This document shows positions 6,122 to 8,974 of a DNA stretch of 8,974 bases, in pieces. The notes beneath the pieces are model-generated. The model ran no database searches. It saw nothing but the letters and a program-made list of their open reading frames with translations, and was not told the origin of the DNA. Both the position numbers and the translations under genes were made by a program. Source of the DNA: Candidatus Saccharimonadales bacterium (lineage in GTDB: Bacteria > Patescibacteriota > Saccharimonadia > Saccharimonadales > Saccharimonadaceae); contig JASLCR010000055.1 in NCBI GenBank assembly GCA_030145955.1, positions 1 through 8,974 of the forward strand. The letters are read 5' to 3'. The first letter of the stretch is position 1; each line of letters opens with the position of its first letter.

Positions 6122-6796
6122 CTATCGTTTGCTGACGATAGAGACGCGCTTGATCGCGTCTTGCGAGGCGGCCTGCATGCTTTCCAGGCGCCTCTGGCGG
6201 TTGGCGATGGTCGTTTCGAGGATGCTGCGTAGTCCGTGCTCGATGCGGAGAGGCAAGAACCGTGTGCCGCTGCTAATGATGCCGTAACTGTCAACGACCA
6301 ATTGGTGAAGATCATCCCACATGGCACGAACAGTGCTGAATGCCCGGACACGCTGGTCGCCGAGGTCTCCACGTCCATTCTGAGCGTACACACCATACCA
6401 GTACAGCCATGTCCCCTTACGGGTGAGGTAGGTCCACACTTCGATGTTGTTCGGTAGCTCCGAGCTGTCGCCGTGATACCAGTACATGGTGCTGTGATCT
6501 ACGACCAGTACTTGGCCATGTCTCTCGAATTGGCCGTAGTTCTGGAGCGCGACATGCCACCGATGTTCCGGCTCGGCATAGTGTGCCTTCTTGAACGGAC
6601 TGAGCTCCTCGAGTGGCTTGTAGCCATCCAGGTAACTGAGAAGGGGCTTGATGTTCGTCTCGTACGTTGCTTCGAGGATATCGACATCGACTCCGGTTGC
6701 ACGTAGATCGTCTTCGCTAATTGTACGGTCAGTTCCGCACATGAAGTCGCGGAGGATGTCCTGTGCGCTACGCTGCTGATTGATGGGCATACCCAT
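6122..6796 (-). CDS. Unrecognised GC-rich orphan gene
   Basis: This 224-residue protein matches no family I recognise. It is soluble, with no signal peptide or membrane helix. The N-terminal part (about 10-70) looks helical and acidic; the middle (about 78-140) is rich in Trp and Tyr with two related motifs, MYWYHGD (104-110) and LYWYGVY (131-137), suggesting beta strands; the last 45 residues (LRSILETTIANRQRRLESMQ onward) look like a basic helix. The frame is also open to a TTG at 6802, but that codon overlaps a GGTGAT Shine-Dalgarno (6807-6802) placed five bases before ATG 6796-6794, so I start there; a further ATG at 6790 is possible. GC is about 50-62% in sampled lines against about 40% next door, codon choice differs, and it is isolated by a terminator below and its own operator-like palindrome above. 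This suggests transfer from a higher-GC source. Long open frame, Shine-Dalgarno and terminator support a real gene. Confidence 0.75.
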   Translation of the reverse strand: MGMPINQQRSAQDILRDFMCGTDRTISEDDLRATGVDVDILEATYETNIKPLLSYLDGYKPLEELSPFKKAHYAEPEHRWHVALQNYGQFERHGQVLVVDHSTMYWYHGDSSELPNNIEVWTYLTRKGTWLYWYGVYAQNGRGDLGDQRVRAFSTVRAMWDDLHQLVVDSYGIISSGTRFLPLRIEHGLRSILETTIANRQRRLESMQAASQDAIKRVSIVSKR

Positions 6797-6801
6797 TGCC
6801 A

Positions 6802-6807
6802 ATCACC
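6802..6807 (-). promoter_or_regulatory. Shine-Dalgarno site of the orphan gene
   Basis: GGTGAT on the minus strand is complementary to the 16S rRNA tail and sits five bases before ATG 6796-6794. It overlaps the alternative TTG start at 6802-6800, which argues against that codon being used. Confidence 0.5.
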
Positions 6808-6852
6808 ATCTTTCTTAAGGTTCACTTTCTCGGGGCGTACCCCTATCGAAAG

Positions 6853-6871
6853 GTGTGACACGGTGTCACAC
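6853..6871. promoter_or_regulatory. Perfect palindromic operator candidate
   Basis: GTGTGACAC (6853-6861) and GTGTCACAC (6863-6871) form a perfect 9-bp inverted repeat around one central base. It lies 56 bases upstream of the orphan gene start. On the minus strand TTGACT (6884-6879) lies seven bases upstream of the palindrome and could be a -35 box, though no good -10 follows at 17 bases; alternatively TATAGT (6879-6874) could be a -10 box with its start point inside the palindrome. Either way the placement fits binding by a dimeric repressor. It could also affect the thioredoxin gene diverging on the other side. Confidence 0.6.
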
Positions 6872-6948
6872 TAACTATAGTCAACCCATTTTGTTGTATT
6901 TGCAAGCATAAGAAGATACGGTGGGTGAGTATTTTTTGCGGACTAAGC

Positions 6949-6954
6949 TATAAT
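6949..6954 (+). promoter_or_regulatory. -10 box of the thioredoxin gene
   Basis: A perfect TATAAT lies 11 bases before ATG 6966. No convincing -35 is seen at the right distance and there is no Shine-Dalgarno, so the predicted leader is only about 4-6 bases. Confidence 0.6.
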
Positions 6955-6965
6955 ATAAACTACGT

Positions 6966-7301
6966 ATGGCACTATATAACACTGAAACACGAAGTGAATT
7001 TGAAGGAAAAGTATTAAAGAGCGACAAGGTTGTACTGGTTGATTTTTGGGCTGAGTGGTGTCCGCCATGTGTGGCAATGGCACCAGCACTGCACGCGATA
7101 GCTGACGAAATGGATAAGAATGTCGATATCGTGAAAGTGAATATCGAGAAGAGTCAGGAAAATTCAGAACTTGCTATAGATCACCAAGTTCAGAGTATTC
7201 CAAATATGTTGATTTTTAAAGATGGTAAAATCGTCGACCGTCTTATCGGTCTAATGCCAAAAGTGGCGCTCGAGGCTAGTTTAAAAGAGCACATAGCCTA
7301 A
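6966..7301 (+). CDS. Thioredoxin with WCPPC active site
   Basis: A 111-residue thioredoxin, the usual length for the family. It has the hallmark VVLVDFWAEWCPPC segment with active-site cysteines 32 and 35, the cis-proline at SIPN (Pro79), and the following MLIFKDGKIVDRLIG strand-turn-strand. No signal peptide is present, so it acts in the cytoplasm, where it would reduce protein disulphides using electrons from thioredoxin reductase. The active site reads CPPC instead of the classical CGPC; CPPC-type sites also occur in some thioredoxin-like proteins, and the dipeptide between the cysteines tunes redox potential. The ATG at 6966 is 11 bases from a TATAAT box without a Shine-Dalgarno, as for other genes here. 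Two flavin-dependent reductases follow on the same strand, suggesting a redox cluster. Family call is firm; physiological partner unknown. Confidence 0.93.
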   Translation: MALYNTETRSEFEGKVLKSDKVVLVDFWAEWCPPCVAMAPALHAIADEMDKNVDIVKVNIEKSQENSELAIDHQVQSIPNMLIFKDGKIVDRLIGLMPKVALEASLKEHIA

Positions 7302-7325
7302 CTTTTCCGTACATGATCCTCGGAG

Positions 7326-7347
7326 TACAATAGATATAACGAGGAGG
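7326..7347 (+). promoter_or_regulatory. Possible -10 box and strong Shine-Dalgarno of the flavodoxin-fold oxidoreductase gene
   Basis: GAGGAGG (7341-7347) is an excellent Shine-Dalgarno five bases before ATG 7353. TACAAT (7326-7331) could be a -10 box in the 51-base gap after the thioredoxin gene, but the -35 partner is poor, so read-through from the thioredoxin gene is also possible: no terminator is seen in between. Confidence 0.6.
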
Positions 7348-7352
7348 GTTGC

Positions 7353-8060
7353 ATGGATAAAGAATTCGAAGGTTTGTCGGCGATATTTTTTAACGGTACG
7401 CTGAAAAAATCGCCGGAAGTAAGTAACACCGAAGGGCTGCTTCGAGCAAGTATGAAGCTCATGGAATCGCACGGTGTGAAGACGGAACTGATTCGTACGA
7501 TCGATCAAGACATTGCGACAGGTGTGTATCCGGATATGACCGAGCATGGTTGGACGACTGACGAATGGCCGAATATTTATGAGCGAGTGAAAGCAGCTGA
7601 CATCGTTGTGCTATGCGGGCCGATATGGCTCGGTGATAACAGCTCGCAAATGAAAAAGATTATCGAGCGACTCTACGCAAACTCGGCTGATCTCAATGAA
7701 AAAGGGCAGTGGGTGTATTACGGAAAAGCTGGTGGATGTATTATTACCGGTAACGAAGATGGCTTGAAGCACTGTGCAATGAATGTACTGTACAGTCTGC
7801 AGCACATTGGTTTTACGATTCCACCACAAGCTGATGCTGGCTGGATTGGTGAAGTTGGTCCTGGGCCGAGCTATCTTGATGAGAAATCCGGTGGTCCGGA
7901 AAATGATTTTACCAATCGTAATATTACGTTCATGACATACAACCTTATGCACACCGCAAAGCGGCTAAAGGAAGTTGGTGGTTTGCCAGCCGAGGGTAAT
8001 TTGCCAAATGCTTGGAAAAAAGGCGAACACTTTGGCTACCACAATCCGGAATATCGATAA
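7353..8060 (+). CDS. Flavodoxin-fold NAD(P)H-dependent oxidoreductase
   Basis: This 235-residue protein has a flavodoxin-like fold. Strand 1 with the phosphate-binding loop is AIFFNGTLKKSPEVSNT (10-26), followed by a helix and the KTELIRTID strand (43-51). The ADIVVLCGPIWLGDNSSQMKKIIERL segment (82-107) is the typical second flavin-contact loop, where the PIWLG motif packs on the isoalloxazine ring. KAGGCIITGNEDG (125-137) forms the third loop. The C-terminal 60 residues (YLDEKSGGPENDFTNRN onward) are longer than in a plain flavodoxin, matching NAD(P)H-dependent FMN reductase-type proteins annotated as flavodoxin family oxidoreductases. It probably binds FMN and reduces quinones, azo or nitro compounds or free flavin in the cytoplasm. 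The start is fixed by a strong Shine-Dalgarno. Its place between thioredoxin and a second flavin reductase fits an oxidative or electrophile stress role, but the substrate is not shown. Confidence 0.87.
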   Translation: MDKEFEGLSAIFFNGTLKKSPEVSNTEGLLRASMKLMESHGVKTELIRTIDQDIATGVYPDMTEHGWTTDEWPNIYERVKAADIVVLCGPIWLGDNSSQMKKIIERLYANSADLNEKGQWVYYGKAGGCIITGNEDGLKHCAMNVLYSLQHIGFTIPPQADAGWIGEVGPGPSYLDEKSGGPENDFTNRNITFMTYNLMHTAKRLKEVGGLPAEGNLPNAWKKGEHFGYHNPEYR

Positions 8061-8076
8061 AAGTACAGCTGAGGAC

Positions 8077-8105
8077 TTGAACTTAGGATGATTTTACTAT
8101 ATATT
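8077..8105 (+). promoter_or_regulatory. Promoter of the FMN reductase gene
   Basis: TTGAAC (8077-8082), a 17-base spacer and TATATT (8100-8105) make a good sigma-70 type promoter between the two flavoenzyme genes. The Shine-Dalgarno GGAGGA (8135-8140) follows, giving a leader of about 30 bases before ATG 8144, unlike the leaderless genes elsewhere in the window. Confidence 0.7.
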
Positions 8106-8114
8106 GTATAGTAA
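8094..8114. promoter_or_regulatory. Inverted repeat overlapping the -10 box (operator candidate)
   Basis: TTACTATA (8094-8101) and TATAGTAA (8107-8114) form a perfect 8-bp inverted repeat with a five-base spacer. The -10 box (8100-8105) lies inside it, so a bound dimer would block RNA polymerase. Redox-sensing MarR- or DUF24/HxlR-type repressors often use AT-rich sites of this size near flavin reductase genes; no such regulator is encoded in the window. Confidence 0.6.
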
Positions 8115-8143
8115 TAAGCAGTTAAATTTTCTATGGAGGAAAA

Positions 8144-8671
8144 ATGAAAAAAGTCCTATTAGTGCTGAGTAGTGTCCGTGAAGGCCGTGCAGCAGACAAG
8201 ATCTTAGAACAAGTAAAAGCCCGTTTTGAAGGTAAGGATGTTGAGCTTGATGTTGCAGATTTCAAGGCAACACCATTGCCATTTTATGACCACCCACTAC
8301 CGCCTGCGGCAGATGATTTTGCTCCGCAGCACGACAATGTAAAAGAATGGACTGGCCAGGTAAATGATGCCGATGTGGTTCTGTTCCTGACTTCAGAAAA
8401 CAACTTTAGTTACAGCGCAACATTGAAGAATGCAATCGACTGGATTAACAAAGAATGGACCGACAAGCCAGTAGCATTTATTGGCTACGGCTGGAGTGGT
8501 GGTTCGAAGGCGATTAAGGAACTACGTACACTATTTACTGGCTTCATTCAGGCAAAGCCTATCGAGACTGAAGCAAATCTTCTTCTCACAAAAGATATTG
8601 ATTTCGACGGCAGTCCGCTGAATGATGAAGCAAGCAAGAAGATCGATGCAGTAATCGAGGCGATTCTGTAA
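8144..8671 (+). CDS. NADPH-dependent FMN reductase family protein
   Basis: A 175-residue member of the NADPH-dependent FMN reductase family, close to the usual length of about 180. The phosphate loop is LSSVREGRAADKI (8-20), corresponding to GSxRxxS in relatives. TSENNFSYSATLKNAIDWI (83-101) corresponds to the PEYNxSxPxxLKNAIDW signature, here with TSENNF in place of the usual PEYN. GYGWSGGSKAI (114-124) is the third flavin-contact loop. The enzyme should use NAD(P)H to reduce FMN, or quinone or azo substrates through bound FMN, in the cytoplasm. ATG 8144 is preceded by GGAGGA and by a clear promoter with an inverted repeat over its -10 box, so it is probably regulated separately from the gene upstream. 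It completes a run of three redox genes beginning with thioredoxin. The family is firm; the true acceptor is unknown. Confidence 0.9.
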   Translation: MKKVLLVLSSVREGRAADKILEQVKARFEGKDVELDVADFKATPLPFYDHPLPPAADDFAPQHDNVKEWTGQVNDADVVLFLTSENNFSYSATLKNAIDWINKEWTDKPVAFIGYGWSGGSKAIKELRTLFTGFIQAKPIETEANLLLTKDIDFDGSPLNDEASKKIDAVIEAIL

Positions 8672-8699
8672 AACTCTCTCTATCTTTTCAATAAATTCC

Positions 8700-8731
8700 T
8701 GAACCGCTATTGTTACGACAGTAGCGGTTCA
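8700..8731. terminator. Long hairpin ending the redox cluster, overlapping the next promoter
   Basis: TGAACCGCTA (8700-8709) and TAGCGGTTCA (8722-8731) pair over ten bases, extended inward by four more pairs (one a G-T wobble) to a TACG loop, so 14 pairs in 32 bases. It follows the FMN reductase stop by 28 bases and probably helps end transcription, but there is no U tract on the plus strand. It also spans the -35 region of the next gene and may instead be an operator. Confidence 0.55.
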
Positions 8732-8741
8732 GTGCTACAAT
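8713..8741 (+). promoter_or_regulatory. Promoter of the DUF2207-type gene, nearly leaderless
   Basis: TGCTACAAT (8733-8741) is an extended -10 element. A weak -35, TTACGA (8713-8718), lies 17 bases upstream inside the hairpin. Nine bases separate the -10 box from ATG 8751, with no Shine-Dalgarno. Confidence 0.6.
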
Positions 8742-8750
8742 GAGACGTAT

Positions 8751-8974
8751 ATGAAGAAGCTAGCGGCTATCATTTTTGCAAGTATGTCTTTGCTGCTCTT
8801 GCCAGTAGCTCCAGCGAATGCGTCTGTTAACGACTTTACAGTTTCGCGCTACGATATTGAATACACGCTCGGCAGGGATAGTGAAAAACGCTCATCGCTC
8901 ACGACAAAAGAGGCGATTGTTGCTGACTTTCCGCAGACAGATCAAAATCATGGTATCGAGAGGTATATTCCGAA
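8751..8974 (+). CDS. N-terminus of a DUF2207-type membrane protein
   Basis: The frame opens at ATG 8751 and is cut by the window end after 74 complete codons. Residues 1-24 form a clear signal peptide: basic MKK, a hydrophobic core (LAAIIFASMSLLLLPVA) and a PANA site with likely cleavage after Ala24. The mature part begins NDFTVSRYDIEYTL and includes TTKEAIVADFP and HGIERYIP. This pattern, with the strand-like DIEY..., an Asp-Phe and a HGI.R.IP motif, is the usual opening of DUF2207 proteins, predicted membrane proteins with an extracellular N-terminal domain and later membrane helices, of unknown function and common in Gram-positive and candidate-phylum bacteria. The remainder, needed to confirm this, lies outside. 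The start is supported by an extended -10 box nine bases upstream and by the signal peptide. Confidence 0.8.
   Translation, partial: MKKLAAIIFASMSLLLLPVAPANASVNDFTVSRYDIEYTLGRDSEKRSSLTTKEAIVADFPQTDQNHGIERYIP

Noticed and set aside
6797..6802. TTG start at 6802 for the orphan gene
   Set aside because: The codon overlaps the only good Shine-Dalgarno, which is correctly spaced for ATG 6796.
6499..6861. A 120-codon minus-strand frame overlapping the orphan gene
   Set aside because: Its product is Ser/Arg/Thr-rich low-complexity sequence typical of a shifted frame in GC-rich DNA; the 224-residue frame has a Shine-Dalgarno and a more protein-like composition.
6853..6871. CRP/FNR-type binding site (TGTGA and TCACA half sites)
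   Set aside because: The half sites are separated by seven bases, not six, and the symmetry centre is a single base, so it does not fit the CRP consensus.
7281..7952. Minus-strand open frames across the oxidoreductase gene
   Set aside because: They overlap well-supported plus-strand genes, have no Shine-Dalgarno or promoter, and encode no recognisable protein.

Overview
The window looks like a chromosomal segment of a small-genome bacterium, most probably of the Candidate Phyla Radiation and perhaps Saccharibacteria (TM7). This is an inference from gene content, tight packing, a GC content near 40-45% and promoters that sit almost on top of start codons. No rRNA or other taxonomic marker is present, so the assignment is tentative.

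Layout. Bases 1-207 hold the acidic C-terminal end of a plus-strand gene that begins outside the window; it ends in a strong bidirectional hairpin terminator (221-251). From 5111 down to 252 four minus-strand genes follow one another: an Erm/KsgA-superfamily rRNA adenine dimethyltransferase that reads as more Erm-like than KsgA-like, a four-helix DoxX-type membrane protein coupled to it by an ATGA overlap, then, after a 140-base gap, two ABC exporter half-transporters also joined by an ATGA overlap. The two ABC proteins are clear paralogues with complete ATPase motifs and very probably form a heterodimeric exporter. An rRNA methyltransferase next to an exporter pair suggests, but does not prove, a drug-protection locus.

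At 5111-5156 two divergent promoters overlap almost completely. The plus-strand one drives a TrhO-type rhodanese (tRNA uridine-34 hydroxylase). A pair of competing GC-rich hairpins (6064-6114) separates it from an unrecognised minus-strand gene (6122-6796), which is clearly more GC-rich (50-62% in sampled lines) than its surroundings (about 40%) and has its own perfect 9+1+9 palindrome upstream. This orphan gene is the most likely horizontally acquired element here.

From 6966 to 8671 lies a plus-strand redox cluster: a thioredoxin with a WCPPC active site, a flavodoxin-fold NAD(P)H oxidoreductase and an NADPH-dependent FMN reductase. The latter has a good sigma-70 type promoter whose -10 box lies inside an inverted repeat, a likely operator. 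A 32-base hairpin (8700-8731) ends this region and also covers the -35 region of the last gene, a secreted or membrane DUF2207-type protein that runs off the window end.

Several genes (methyltransferase, TrhO, thioredoxin, DUF2207) have a -10 box only 6-11 bases from the start codon and no Shine-Dalgarno sequence, so they are predicted to make leaderless or nearly leaderless mRNAs. The exporter and the two flavoenzymes have clear Shine-Dalgarno sites. No IS element, CRISPR array, tRNA or rRNA was seen, and no gene-free stretch exceeds 300 bases.
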